From contig JAENYU010000023.1 of the NCBI GenBank assembly GCA_016841625.1, positions 1 through 64,000 of the forward strand: 64,000 nt of DNA, written 5' to 3'. This stretch comes from Methanobacteriota archaeon (GTDB taxonomy: Archaea > Halobacteriota > Methanosarcinia > Methanosarcinales > Methanosarcinaceae). Of the stretch, positions 49,884 through 59,627 are shown one piece after another. The notes under the pieces were generated by a model, which was given only the letters and a program-made list of their open reading frames with translations, did no database searches and had not been told where the DNA came from. The position numbers and the translations under genes were made by a program. The first letter of the stretch is position 1, and each line of letters opens with the position of its first letter.

Positions 49884-51483
49884 CCTCAATTTGACAGTTT
49901 AATTAAAATAAGTGCTCTTCGTTTTTCATCATTTGGTAATTATGGTTAAAAAACGAAGAGCATTTCCTACCATTCCGAACAAGAATATATGCCTTGCGAT
50001 GGGACCGATGGTTGTTGTTGACCACTATTATGAAAAGCTTAATTTTTCAGAGATATTTGGTAAGCATAAAAGTAAGGGCCTTGACATCAATAGTTTATCG
50101 ATTGGATTGTTGAGCTACAAGCTCACCGAGAATTTCAGCATCAAAGAAGCAAGTAAGTGGATGAATCAAGAAGAAATTATCGACATCTTAGACCTTGAAA
50201 GCTTCAATGAAAGAACCCTTTACAGAACCCTTGAAACCATTGGACAAAACAAAGATGAAATCCTCTGTGACATCCTAAACCATCTCTTTTCAGAATATGA
50301 TTTTGAACACACTGACGTGAACCTTGACTGGACAAGTTTAGTTCTTCACGGCAAAAAATGTAAACTTGGTAAACACGGATATAGCAGAGATCATAGACCT
50401 GATAAGCCCCAGATAACCGTTGGAGTTAGTGAACTTGCCTATCCCATAAACATCCCTATTGGGATCACAGTGAACAAAGGAAATGTTCTTGACTTACAAC
50501 ATTTCCCTGATACGTATAACCAGGTAAAAAGTAAACTTAATAAGCAGTCTCTTATTGTCTTCGATAAAGGGGCTAACACTACAAAGAACATTGAGCTCAT
50601 TACAGGAGATCAGATGAAGTATCTGACTTCAATGAAACTGAATACAAGTCATGACAAAATTATTGAGAATTTTGATAAGAATGATGAAGACAATGTTGAA
50701 GAGCTTGATCCTGAGAAAGGAATATATGGAATTAAAATCGTCAAGCCAAGTAGCATTAAGTACTTTTATTATTCTGAATTTTTAAAGGAAAACCAGTTAG
50801 AGTCAAAAGCAAGAGCTGTTAAGAGAAAGTTGCAGGAAGCAAAAGAGATTCAGAAAGCAATTGAAAACAAAAAAGAGCTTCCCAAAAAATTCAGAGTCAA
50901 CAATGAATTGATTGAGGTCAATTACTCATTTACGACCAAGCTTGAAAATATGAGTGAGGAAGAAGCAATAGAATTCCTAAAAAGTAAACTGATTACTGGG
51001 AGAGAAGGATTTTTCTGCCTAAAATCAAACAAGGATTTGACACTTCAGAAAGCATTGGAAATATACCGAAAAAAGGATTCTATTGAGAAAATCTTCCACT
51101 CGTTAAAGAACGAAATTCAAATTAAGCCATTGAGAGTGTGGTCAGACGATAGCATTTATGGGGCTATCATTTTGGGCTTTATCACTCAATTATTCATATC
51201 ATTGATGAAATATGAGTTTAAGGATCTCAAACATAGGTCCACAAAATTCATCAAAAAAAGTCTGTCGAATTTGACACTTACAGTCAAGTTCATGAAAAAT
51301 GGGGTCAAACAGTATATTTTTGCTAATTTTGACAAGATCAATAGCTTATTTGTAACAAGAAAAAGTGAGATTTCATAGAATTTATAATAATTCTTTATAT
51401 ATTGATACTATTTGTCAAACTCATTTTGGCCACAAAATTGGTGTGAATTTCAGTAGCAATTAGTGGATACTGTCAAATTGAGG
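49884..51483 (+). mobile_element. Intact IS (IS4/IS1634 group) with 6-bp target duplication
   Basis: The terminal inverted repeats CCTCAATTTGACAGT and ACTGTCAAATTGAGG lie at the ends; ATGTAT is duplicated at 49878-49883 and 51484-51489. The element is 1600 bp with one full-length transposase. A related but broken copy hosts the group II introns at 21613-26420. Confidence 0.92.
49942..51378 (+). CDS. DDE transposase, full length
   Basis: 478 aa from ATG 49942 (MVKKRRAFPTIPNKN); a GTG ten codons upstream is the alternative. DDE residues are Asp in NLDWTSLVLHG, Asp in IVFDKGANT and Glu in YRKKDSIEKIFHSLK, as in the IS4/IS1634 group. No stops or shifts, so the element is likely active or recently so. 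Confidence 0.88.
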   Translation: MVKKRRAFPTIPNKNICLAMGPMVVVDHYYEKLNFSEIFGKHKSKGLDINSLSIGLLSYKLTENFSIKEASKWMNQEEIIDILDLESFNERTLYRTLETIGQNKDEILCDILNHLFSEYDFEHTDVNLDWTSLVLHGKKCKLGKHGYSRDHRPDKPQITVGVSELAYPINIPIGITVNKGNVLDLQHFPDTYNQVKSKLNKQSLIVFDKGANTTKNIELITGDQMKYLTSMKLNTSHDKIIENFDKNDEDNVEELDPEKGIYGIKIVKPSSIKYFYYSEFLKENQLESKARAVKRKLQEAKEIQKAIENKKELPKKFRVNNELIEVNYSFTTKLENMSEEEAIEFLKSKLITGREGFFCLKSNKDLTLQKALEIYRKKDSIEKIFHSLKNEIQIKPLRVWSDDSIYGAIILGFITQLFISLMKYEFKDLKHRSTKFIKKSLSNLTLTVKFMKNGVKQYIFANFDKINSLFVTRKSEIS

Positions 51484-51675
51484 ATGTATACCAAGTATCA
51501 CATCCAGACCTCCTATACACGCCCACATCATAGCTATAGCTATATAGGGGGAGTATCCACCGACAAAATATGCAATAATAAAACCAATTGCTGCAATATA
51601 ACTCAACGAGGCAATCACGAACCATATGTTTTTGAGTTCGATAAATCGCTTCTCGATGTCTGCTGTTGATTCCAT
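51460..51675 (-). CDS. Small membrane protein, C-terminus altered by IS insertion
   Basis: 71 aa with two membrane segments (IWFVIASLSYIAAIGFIIAY and SPYIAIAMMWACIGGLDVIL). The start is ATG 51675 (MESTADIEKRF). The last residues (HPQFDSIH) come from the IS end. Removing the IS and one target copy gives the ending GIHSRRKEK and a stop at 49857-49859, a natural basic tail. No family recognised. Confidence 0.75.
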   Translation of the reverse strand: MESTADIEKRFIELKNIWFVIASLSYIAAIGFIIAYFVGGYSPYIAIAMMWACIGGLDVILGIHPQFDSIH

Positions 51676-52205
51676 AAATATCAATTAGTCTTAATGCTGT
51701 ATATCCTTATCTTGAAGATGGGAATATATTTTGCAAAGTTAGGGTTTGATCCTGTTTTTATTTTATAAAGCACTTTTACCCATCAGTTTCGAACAGGTTT
51801 AATATTACCTATGTATCGTAGATTAGAATTAGCAGAACCTTCGAGACACTATCCTCATTTTTTAACCGGAAGCTTAAATTTTCCTCCGATTTACTAAGGT
51901 ATATTTCAAATGAAGTTTTCAGCTCGACATGAGTAAATTCATCTTACAACTTCCCTCCACGCCCGCATGCTCACGAAGTGGGCAGATATCGGGCGGCCAC
52001 TGGCAATACAGAGGGAATAATATTATTCGGATAGACTCTATTTGAGATAGGGCACAAAAGATAAGGGATTACAACCAGAATAGGAAATGAGAAATAATTT
52101 TGGGATAAATAAGTTTTTATAAGTATCTTAAGTTCTCATACAATAGGGCAATTGATAGCTATTATATACTGAACATCTCTTTTTTCTTTCAATTGGGTGA
52201 ATGCT
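51676..52205. other. Intergenic region with a GC-rich structured patch
   Basis: About 530 bp. At 51950-52020 a GC-rich stretch has nested complementary parts (CCCTC with GAGGG; GCCCG with CGGGC) in otherwise AT-rich DNA. It could be a small structured RNA or a relic; no gene is supported. Confidence 0.45.
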
Positions 52206-52760
52206 ATGGATAGAAGACAACGTTTAAAAAAATATGACTGGTTAATCTCAAAAACTCAAAGCATACTTAAACATTATAGCTGTCCTGAATCATGTAATGC
52301 GAGTTGCTGCAAACATCATATTATTGATTTTCATAGAAAAGAATATGAGAAGATATTAAAAAATGTAGATAAAGAAAGTGCGAATATTTTAAAATCGAAT
52401 GCGAAAAAGTCAGAGTTGGAAGGATGTTATAAAGCAATAAATGCCGTCGAACAGTGCCCATTATTGATAAACTCAAAATGCAGAATATACGATAATAGGC
52501 CGGAAGCATGTAGAACTTTTCCTTTTGTGATTTTTCCGGATGCGGAAGCAGGATTTGGTTTAACATTGTTACTGTGTCCGATGTCTGTTAACATAATTCA
52601 AGACTATGCACAGTGGTATAAATCGGTAAACTCAAGAATGTATAGTCAATTAAATTCCGTGTACGAACAGTACAAAAACATAGTCAAAAATAATGATTTT
52701 TGTATTGAAATGAAAGAGCATAATTTAGATTCGTTCATAGAATTTCTTGAAAGGAAATAA
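52206..52760 (+). CDS. YkgJ-family cysteine cluster protein
   Basis: 184 aa. The Cys cluster SCPESCNASCCKHH near residue 27, then CPLLINSKCRIYDNRPEACR and a later Cys in LLLCPMS, match the YkgJ/zinc-or-iron chelating family. The biochemical role is unknown; metal binding is expected. ATG 52206 follows GGTGA; the GTG three codons upstream is less likely. Monocistronic. Confidence 0.8.
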   Translation: MDRRQRLKKYDWLISKTQSILKHYSCPESCNASCCKHHIIDFHRKEYEKILKNVDKESANILKSNAKKSELEGCYKAINAVEQCPLLINSKCRIYDNRPEACRTFPFVIFPDAEAGFGLTLLLCPMSVNIIQDYAQWYKSVNSRMYSQLNSVYEQYKNIVKNNDFCIEMKEHNLDSFIEFLERK

Positions 52761-52955
52761 TCATTAATTTGAAACGATAGACAAAGAAAGTATCAAACTT
52801 ATTTGAAAAAAAAAAATTTTCGTGCCTCAGAACTCATAGGGATCATCATAAATCAGATAAATTTTTCATCACAGGCACTCGCTCTTGATAATATATACGC
52901 GGGAAGGTAATTAAACTATCAGTTTTCAAACCGGAACTTCCCTGCCCAAAAACTA

Positions 52956-53621
52956 TCAGTTTCCACCCTGGAGTTCGGCTTCAATTTCGGCGGCGATCTG
53001 CTTTGCGGCTTCGCCGGGGTTTTCGGCTTTATAGATGCTCCTGCCCACGATCACCCAGTCCGCACCTGCAGCGATGACGTCCGAGGCTTTTCCGCCCTGG
53101 GCTCCTACTCCGGGGGAGATGATTGTGAGTTCGTGCCCGATGATTTTCCGGATTTCCCTTACCCTTTCAGGGCGGGTGGCAGGGGCAACGAGCCCGAAAG
53201 CTCCGGCTTCGAGTGCCATCTTTGCGATAGGTTCCGCCGCAGTATGGAGGAACTGGGTCCCACCGGGGTGGCTCATTTCACTTACCACGAAAACATCTTT
53301 TTTGTATTCGGAAGCGGTTTCAATGCAGGCTTCAAGGCTGTCTTTTCCGGTGAAGCCCTGGACAATCACAGCCTCGGCTCCGGCTTCAAAGACCTGGTCA
53401 CAGATCAGGCGGTTGGTGTTGGGGATGTCCGCAACCTTGAAATCGGCAATCACGGGAGCGAATTCGGCAAGTTCCCGGATAATTCCAAGCCCTGTAGCGA
53501 GTACGAGGGGGTATCCGACTTTAATCGCGTCCACGAATTCCCAGACATCTTCGACAATTCGGAGGGCATCTTCCCTGTTAGTCACATCAAGGGCAAGGAT
53601 CAGGCGGGTCTTTTTTTCCAT
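52956..53621 (-). CDS. pyrF: Orotidine 5-phosphate decarboxylase
   Basis: 221 aa, the usual archaeal size. It starts [12 protein letters not shown]; the catalytic Asp-Lys-Asp set is in [13 protein letters not shown]; the phosphate site is in [10 protein letters not shown] and WVIVGRSIY. It makes UMP from OMP in pyrimidine synthesis. ATG 53621 follows GGTGA, 21 bases after the deoxyhypusine synthase stop, so the two form an operon. Confidence 0.95.
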   Translation of the reverse strand: MEKKTRLILALDVTNREDALRIVEDVWEFVDAIKVGYPLVLATGLGIIRELAEFAPVIADFKVADIPNTNRLICDQVFEAGAEAVIVQGFTGKDSLEACIETASEYKKDVFVVSEMSHPGGTQFLHTAAEPIAKMALEAGAFGLVAPATRPERVREIRKIIGHELTIISPGVGAQGGKASDVIAAGADWVIVGRSIYKAENPGEAAKQIAAEIEAELQGGN

Positions 53622-53642
53622 AGAATCACCTCAAGAATCATT

Positions 53643-54602
53643 TCATGTGCTTTTTTCAAAAAGCCGCGTCCGGACTGCCGCGACCATAAGAGGGAGAGTA
53701 ATAGTTGCATCCGCATAGACGGTCATCGAACGGGCCTCTTCTCCGACCTTTCCCCAGGACTGGGCTTCATCAAGGGTGGCCCCACTAAGGCCGCCGGTTT
53801 CAGGCCGGTCCATTGTAAGCTGGATGGCGTAGTCAAAAGATTTCGGGGTCACGAGCATGGACTGGAGGATGTAGTTCTTGGGCACGCCTCCCCCGATCAG
53901 GAGAGCTCCGGCGCTTTCCGCCTCATAGCAAATGTCCATGAACTCGTGCATGTCCGCAAAAGCGTCCACATTGAAGGGGTTTCCTTCCTTGTACAACCAG
54001 GCCTGCAGCCCTATAACCGAGTCCTGGAGCGCAGGACAGTAGACGGGCACGCCCATCTCGGCGGCGGTTTTCAGGATTGAGGAATCGTCGTCCAGGTTTT
54101 TCCCGATTTCCGTAAGGACCTGCCGGATCGAGAGCTTTTCCTGCGGGAGTCCCCCATAGACGCCCTGCAAAAACTCCTCAAGCTCCGTGAAGTGCCCGTC
54201 AGGGAGGTAGACGTCGTAGATCCGGTCGATGCACTCTTTCCGGAGCTGGATGTCATTTACATCATCTGAGCCCTTGTAGTGGTGCAGGCCCAGGGCTTCG
54301 ACAGTGTCATGCACCATGTTGGCACCGGTGGTGACCAGGACGTCAATATGCCCGTCCCTGATAAGGTCTGCAACAATATTCCTCATGCCCGCAGGGGTCA
54401 TGGCTCCTGCAAGCCCGAAAAACTTTGTCGTGTTTTTTGACGCCAGCATTTCAGAATAGATGTCAACAGCCTCGGCAAGCCGACCTGCCCCAAAAGCACA
54501 GCCAGAGTATTCCCTTACAAGTTCATCAACGCTCATGTTCGGGACTATTTTTGCGCCTTTGATAGGATTTGAAAGTTTATTACAGGAAGTTTCAGAGTCC
54601 AT
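53643..54602 (-). CDS. dys: Deoxyhypusine synthase
   Basis: 319 aa. NAD-binding and substrate regions include FFGLAGAMTPAGMRNI and TTGANMVHD, and the active-site Lys lies in EAQSWGKV near residue 287. It transfers the aminobutyl group of spermidine to a lysine of archaeal aIF5A, the first step of hypusine formation. ATG 54602 follows GAGGGA. First gene of the dys-pyrF operon. Confidence 0.95.
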   Translation of the reverse strand: MDSETSCNKLSNPIKGAKIVPNMSVDELVREYSGCAFGAGRLAEAVDIYSEMLASKNTTKFFGLAGAMTPAGMRNIVADLIRDGHIDVLVTTGANMVHDTVEALGLHHYKGSDDVNDIQLRKECIDRIYDVYLPDGHFTELEEFLQGVYGGLPQEKLSIRQVLTEIGKNLDDDSSILKTAAEMGVPVYCPALQDSVIGLQAWLYKEGNPFNVDAFADMHEFMDICYEAESAGALLIGGGVPKNYILQSMLVTPKSFDYAIQLTMDRPETGGLSGATLDEAQSWGKVGEEARSMTVYADATITLPLMVAAVRTRLFEKST

Positions 54603-54674
54603 TTCTTTCCCTCGGGAAATTGTAAAATTCTTCTAGTTAGGCCCATTCTCAGGATATATCCCGGGTTTCAGGTA

Positions 54675-54817
<143 letters not shown>

Positions 54818-54869
54818 GATGAGCTTGAATCCTGTGCTGGTTTATGTTGAATACGCACGTAATTGGTGA

Positions 54870-54973
54870 ACTACCCCTCCCTGTCTCCTTCGGAGCCGAG
54901 GAAGGGGCTTCCTGCTTCATTTCCCCTAGTATCCTAGACGAATCCACAGGCTTAACCCCACGTTCCATAGGGA
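54870..54973 (-). ncRNA. TnpB element right end, candidate omega-RNA 3-prime part
   Basis: Directly downstream of tnpB on the same strand. CCCCTTCCT (54907-54899) pairs with AGGGAGGGG (54882-54874) around a second small stem CTCC-GAA-GGAG. IS605/IS1341-type elements make a guide RNA from this position, ending at the element border near 54870. The guide would be the DNA just beyond the border. Confidence 0.6.
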
Positions 54974-56086
54974 TTATATGACTATCAAATTTTGATCTTG
55001 CAGAGCAAACTTTTTAATATTTATAGCGGCGTTTATGTCCCTATCATGAAATGTTTTACATTCAGGGCAAACCCACTCCCTTATTTTCAGGGTAATGTCC
55101 TTATTATGATAGCCGCAAACATTACACAACTTTGTTGATGGCTCAAACTGTCCTATTCTCAGAATGGTTTTCCCGTACCATTCGGCTTTATACTCCATTT
55201 TTTCAATGAAGCTAGACCATGAAGCATCACTTATGGCCTGTGCAAGGCAGTGATTTTTAACCATATTTTTAACTTTCAGAGTTTCAAAAGCTATTGCTTG
55301 GTTCTCGCTGATTAATTTTAGTGAAACTTTATGCTGAAAGTCTTTTCTTTGATTAGTCACCTTTTCGTGAATTTTGGCAAGCCTTTTCTTAGCCTTTTCC
55401 CGGTTCTTAGACCCTTTTTTCTTTCGGCTTAATTGCTTGCTAACAACTTTAAGACGTTTTAAGGATTTTTTAAGGTATTTGGGATTATCGATTTTTTCCC
55501 CATTTGACAAAACGGCAAAATCCTTAATTCCAACATCAACACCTATTGTATTTTGTTCTGTGAATTTTTGCTTTTCAGGAACTTCTTTTCCATCATCCAC
55601 AAGAATACTAATGAAATATTTTCCTGTTGAAGTTTTGGAAACTGTTGCTGTCTTTGTTTTCCCTTCAAAAGTCCGATGGAGTACAGCTTTAATTTCTCCC
55701 ATTTTTGGAAGTTTAATTATATTTTTTTCAAAATCTACTATATAATGTTGTGGTATTTGGAAGGATTGAACAGGATTTTTTTTAGATTTAAAATTTGGAA
55801 ATCCGGTTTTTTCTCTAAAGAACTTAGTAAAAGCAGTCTCTAAATTTTTAGTTACTGCTTGCAATGATTGTGAATTTGCTTCCTTCAACCATTCATGCTC
55901 TTTTTTCAGGTCTGGAATCATTTTGTTAAGATCGTACCTAGAGATCGATTTTCCTTCCTGTTCATAAGATTTAATTTTCTGTTCTAAAGCCCAATTATAG
56001 ACAAATCTACAGCAACCAATTTGATTATTTATGCTTGTTTTTTGTTCTGCCGTAGGATTTAACCTAAACTTATAGGCTTTTAACAT
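54974..56086 (-). CDS. tnpB: TnpB RNA-guided nuclease (IS200/IS605-type)
   Basis: 370 aa, full length. The RuvC residues are intact: Asp in IGVDVGIKDF, Glu in IAFETLKVKNM, and Asp in HDRDINAAINI. The zinc finger is CNVCG...CPEC. It has an N-terminal helical/wedge region (YKFRLNPTAEQK). No tnpA is nearby, so it is an IS1341-like element depending on a TnpA in trans. ATG 56086 is preferred over the preceding TTG. Confidence 0.92.
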   Translation of the reverse strand: MLKAYKFRLNPTAEQKTSINNQIGCCRFVYNWALEQKIKSYEQEGKSISRYDLNKMIPDLKKEHEWLKEANSQSLQAVTKNLETAFTKFFREKTGFPNFKSKKNPVQSFQIPQHYIVDFEKNIIKLPKMGEIKAVLHRTFEGKTKTATVSKTSTGKYFISILVDDGKEVPEKQKFTEQNTIGVDVGIKDFAVLSNGEKIDNPKYLKKSLKRLKVVSKQLSRKKKGSKNREKAKKRLAKIHEKVTNQRKDFQHKVSLKLISENQAIAFETLKVKNMVKNHCLAQAISDASWSSFIEKMEYKAEWYGKTILRIGQFEPSTKLCNVCGYHNKDITLKIREWVCPECKTFHDRDINAAINIKKFALQDQNLIVI

Positions 56087-56159
56087 CAAGTTAGTATATG
56101 CTTTACCAATTTATATACATTTCAGTAAAAGCACACTCATTATGAAAGTTTACGCATTC

Positions 56160-56210
56160 ATCTCCCACCTGCCAGCCTTCGGCTGTCGAGGAAGGAGTCT
56201 TCTGCTTTTA
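56160..56210 (-). repeat. Second TnpB right-end-like sequence, upstream of tnpB
   Basis: Matches the right end at about 54870-54920 in the same orientation (CCTTCGG, CGAGGAAGG, TTCTGCTT), with its own hairpin CTCCCACCT/AGGAAGGAG. It lies 5-prime of tnpB and may be the end of an earlier element. Confidence 0.6.
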
Positions 56211-56239
56211 AAGATAAAAATTTGTTCATTTAGAAATTT

Positions 56240-56392
56240 TGAAGGCAGGACGACAACAAAACGAGAAAGGAAAAAGAAAAAGGGGAAAAAGAGAAAGGGA
56301 AAAAAGAAAAAGAAAAAGAAAATGAGAAAGGGAAAGAAAATGAGAAAGGGGAAACAGAGAAAGGAAAAAAGAAGGGGAAAGAAAGGTTCTAA
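56240..56392 (+). repeat. Polypurine low-complexity tract
   Basis: About 150 bases almost entirely A and G, in GAAAGGGAAAA-type units. It lies downstream of the hydantoinase-like gene. The spurious ORF across it is Lys/Gly-rich and not a gene. Confidence 0.85.
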
Positions 56393-56408
56393 GATTTTAT
56401 ATCCTTGC

Positions 56409-58370
56409 TCATTTCAATTTCAGAGGACTTCCAGCTCCAAGGGCAAAGAGACGGGTTTCTTTTGGGGCTCCGTATCCCGGGTTGAAATCTTTCCTTTCCA
56501 GATCGAAACGCACCTGCTCTTTTTGAAGCCCGTGCCCGTCCATATGCTCGAAAATGAGCTGCTCCATTAGTTCAAGCCCGTAATCCACGGCTTCTCCATA
56601 GCTGTCCACGACTTTCCTTTCCTTTTCCGAAAACACATGGTACTGGTCGGTTCCGGCCCCCACCGGACGGATAAGGATTTCACTTCTTTTGATTATGTTT
56701 CCGACAAGGGCTCCAACAGCATTGCCCACCTCATGGAACTCGGGGACCCGGATATCCGCATCGAGAAACTCCCGGAGCTCGGACACGTAAGCCTTCACCG
56801 GAGCTCCGATCATCACCACAGGCGTCGTGATTTTGTACTTCATGAACCGGGAACCATCTATCAGTTTTTCGAGGTTCTCCCGCTTGAAGTCCTTTGCGAG
56901 GAAGGTCAGCAGGTCAAGAGCGACATTCTTTGCAAAGTTCTTCTTAATCTCCCTGGAAAAGCCTTCCTCATCCAGGCCCAGGTAGCGGCAGAGAAGTTCC
57001 GCCCCGAGCAAAGAAGCCGTCCTGTCCCAGGCTACGTAGTCCCCCAGCACATGAAGGGCGTCCGTAGGAGTGAACCCGATATGGCAGATGCAATGCTTCT
57101 GGATCAGGGAACGCAGGGCTTTTGCAAAGTAAAGGGGATGCTTCCCGAGCTTTTCCGAGATTTCATAAACCGAAATCGGTTCATACTCGATCAGGCCCAG
57201 GACCTGGCGTTCATAACCATTCAGTTCGAACTCAATAGAGTAATTCAGCGATTGCAGATCCTCCTCGGAATCCGGGTGCCCACTCCTGACAAAGAAGCTG
57301 GTTGGCTGGAGAACATCATCCATTATCCTTTCAGAGGGTTTTTCGACATCCAGGAGCTTGTCCAGAAGGGACGGATAACATGAAGCTGCAAGGCAGAGAG
57401 GGACAACCCTGTGAGGCCCTATGCAGATTTTTTTCTGTACCCAGACGTGGCTGTCCCCACCCATGGCCGAAGTCTGGATCCTGACCGCCCGGACCATTGT
57501 CCTCCAGTTCCCTACAACGGCACCGTTTTCACTGATTTCCGGGACCCCGTTCTCGATAAGGGCTATGTCGGTACTGGTGCCTCCTATGTCCACTGCAACA
57601 CAGTTTTTCAATCCGCTGATCTGCGCAGCCCCTACAAGGCTTGCCGCAGGCCCTGAAAAGATTGACTCGACAGGCTTTTCAACGGCGTCCTCTATCCTGG
57701 CAAGGGAGCCATCGCATTTCATGACCATCAGGGGAGCGCTGATGTCTCTCGCTTCCATTGCGGAGAGGACTGCCCGAATGAAATGGGAATTTATAGGGAT
57801 CAGACGGGCGTTCAGAGTAGCCGTTACCGCCCTTTCGTAAGCGCCCAGGTCCAGGGAGAGTTCATGCCCGCAGACCACAGGTTTGCTGGTCAGGCGTTCT
57901 ACCGTTTCCTTTATTGCAAGCTCATGCTCCGGGTTCCTGATGGCAAAATAAGAAGATACGGCATAGGAAGATAACCTGTTCCTTGTGCTGTTGACGAACT
58001 CCTCCACGGCTTCCAGGTCTAATCTGCCGATCTCGTTCCCTTTTGAATCGTGCCCCCCATTTACTGTCACCATGTCCCTGGCAGGGACTTCCCCGCTCAC
58101 CGAATAGCCGGACAGGATCAAACCCGCAGGGTGGCCTTTTCCTTCAAGGGTAGAGTTGGTGGCAAGAGTCGTAGAAACGGAAACAAGTCTGACGTGCTCC
58201 AGATACTCCTGGTCCAGACCTGCAATTACTTTTTCAATTCCTTCAATCAGGTTCGAATGAGTCGTTAATGCTTTATTGGAAGCAAGGACTTTCCCTTCCG
58301 AAAGTTCCATGATAACGGCATCAGTATATGTGCCTCCGGTATCGATTCCCAGCCCGAGTTTCATAGACAT
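56409..58370 (-). CDS. Hydantoinase/oxoprolinase-family protein
   Basis: About 653 aa from ATG 58370 (MSMKLGLGIDTGGTYTDAV). It has an ASKHA-type ATPase fold: phosphate-1 motif GIDTGGTYTD, and VAVDIGGTSTDIALI near residue 280. It corresponds to the HyuA half of hydantoinases and oxoprolinases; no HyuB partner is next to it. The C-terminal part has a region that looks HTH-like (ISVYEISEKLGKHPLYF) and a DUF-type tail. The substrate is unknown. The 35-codon upstream extension to 58475 is judged untranslated. Confidence 0.8.
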   Translation of the reverse strand: MSMKLGLGIDTGGTYTDAVIMELSEGKVLASNKALTTHSNLIEGIEKVIAGLDQEYLEHVRLVSVSTTLATNSTLEGKGHPAGLILSGYSVSGEVPARDMVTVNGGHDSKGNEIGRLDLEAVEEFVNSTRNRLSSYAVSSYFAIRNPEHELAIKETVERLTSKPVVCGHELSLDLGAYERAVTATLNARLIPINSHFIRAVLSAMEARDISAPLMVMKCDGSLARIEDAVEKPVESIFSGPAASLVGAAQISGLKNCVAVDIGGTSTDIALIENGVPEISENGAVVGNWRTMVRAVRIQTSAMGGDSHVWVQKKICIGPHRVVPLCLAASCYPSLLDKLLDVEKPSERIMDDVLQPTSFFVRSGHPDSEEDLQSLNYSIEFELNGYERQVLGLIEYEPISVYEISEKLGKHPLYFAKALRSLIQKHCICHIGFTPTDALHVLGDYVAWDRTASLLGAELLCRYLGLDEEGFSREIKKNFAKNVALDLLTFLAKDFKRENLEKLIDGSRFMKYKITTPVVMIGAPVKAYVSELREFLDADIRVPEFHEVGNAVGALVGNIIKRSEILIRPVGAGTDQYHVFSEKERKVVDSYGEAVDYGLELMEQLIFEHMDGHGLQKEQVRFDLERKDFNPGYGAPKETRLFALGAGSPLKLK

Positions 58371-58475
58371 GGATTTCTTTTCAAAAAGATATAACATAGG
58401 CGATGCTATTTTTTCCGGGGAGAGGAATTCTGAAGGAGAGTGCAATATTGAAAGGTATGAAATATTGGAAGGCAT

Positions 58476-59004
58476 GAAATATCAAAGGGATAAAGTATAT
58501 ATAGAAAAGAAAAAGGAAAATTCCGGATGACCTCCGGAGAAGAGCAAATTTAAGAATTCCAGCACATTCGGTATTTCCACAACTTACTTATATTATCGTA
58601 TCTGCAACCAGTTCTTTTTCTCCTCCTGCAAACACCCACCGGATACGGACCTGCCTGCGGACCCACGGGGGCAGGAGCTTCAAAAATGGAAAAACCTGCA
58701 GTACAGTTTTTTGGAAATACGCGAAAGAAAAGAAGAATGTATAGCCCTCATGAGTTATCTTCCGGCTCCTGCGTCTTTTGGAAAAACCAAAATCAAAATC
58801 AAAGAAAACGCACACGAAATTTTCCAAATAACAGGTACAACAAATGAAAGTACTTTCCCTCAAAAAGAATTGAAAAACAAATTAAAAACTCAAAAAAGGA
58901 AATGAATTGAAAAACAAAATTGAAAACTCAAATTAAAAACTCAGAAAAACTGATTGAAAAACGAAAAAGGAATGAATGTGTTTGAAAACACACCCATTTT
59001 GCCT
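58476..59004. other. Intergenic region downstream of mrp
   Basis: About 530 bp, A-rich, no convincing gene. A short hairpin GTGTTTGAAAACAC at 58979-58992 followed, on the minus strand, by T-rich sequence could end the mrp transcript. Confidence 0.5.
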
Positions 59005-59355
59005 TCAATCTTTTCTCTGACCTGCGTACTCATCCAGGCATGTGCCAGCGCAGAGTTTTACTCCCATCCTGTATGCCGCCCGGGCGATCATGTGCCCGGA
59101 AATCGGGGAAGTCAGGAGGATGAAAAGCCCTACTGTAAAGGCTTTGATGCCCATGGGAGTGGCACCTTCCTGAAACAGGATGCTCAGGAGAACCCCGAAA
59201 GCCCCGAGGGTACCGACCTTGGTAGTTGCGTGCAGCCTGTTGTATACATCAGGCAGACGCAGGAGACCGATCATACCCACAGAGAGGAAGAAGATACCTA
59301 CGAACAGGCTGATAATGCTCAGGATATCTGCCACGAGTGCCAGTTCACCTGCCAT
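59005..59355 (-). CDS. mrpG: Na+/H+ antiporter subunit MrpG
   Basis: 116 aa with three membrane segments and the family motif GLLRLPDVYNRLHATTK. Last gene of the mrp operon; its start overlaps the mrpF stop by one base. Confidence 0.93.
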   Translation of the reverse strand: MAGELALVADILSIISLFVGIFFLSVGMIGLLRLPDVYNRLHATTKVGTLGAFGVLLSILFQEGATPMGIKAFTVGLFILLTSPISGHMIARAAYRMGVKLCAGTCLDEYAGQRKD

Positions 59356-59627
59356 TAAATCACCTCCCCTTTATCGAGATACTTTGCAACCACAATTGTC
59401 CCCACGAAGGAGATAATTGCAAGGAGCATGGCAACGTCCATAAGGAAGATCGAGCTCGCCTGATAAGCGTAGAGCGCGAATATCACCACAAGGGCATTAC
59501 CCATGGCATCCTCAGCCGCAATCCTGTCAGCGAGGGTCGGGCCGTACAGCACTCTGTAGATACACGGCGCTGTGGCGGCTACAAGCACGATCAGTGCTAT
59601 GAAGTCTGCTTGTTCCAGAGAAATCAT
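59355..59627 (-). CDS. mrpF: Na+/H+ antiporter subunit MrpF
   Basis: 90 aa with three membrane segments and the motif GPTLADRIAAEDAMG. Overlaps mrpE by 4 bases (ATGA). Confidence 0.93.
   Translation of the reverse strand: MISLEQADFIALIVLVAATAPCIYRVLYGPTLADRIAAEDAMGNALVVIFALYAYQASSIFLMDVAMLLAIISFVGTIVVAKYLDKGEVI

Noticed and set aside
53133-54080. 315-aa plus-strand ORF opposite pyrF-dys
   Set aside because: Antisense shadow; pyrF and dys are unmistakable on the other strand.
56142-56570. 142-aa Lys-rich ORF
   Set aside because: Translation of the polypurine tract and of antisense to the hydantoinase-like gene.
58588-58863. 91-aa minus ORF between mrpG and the hydantoinase-like gene
   Set aside because: No start context and Phe/Lys-rich from AT composition; no family resemblance.
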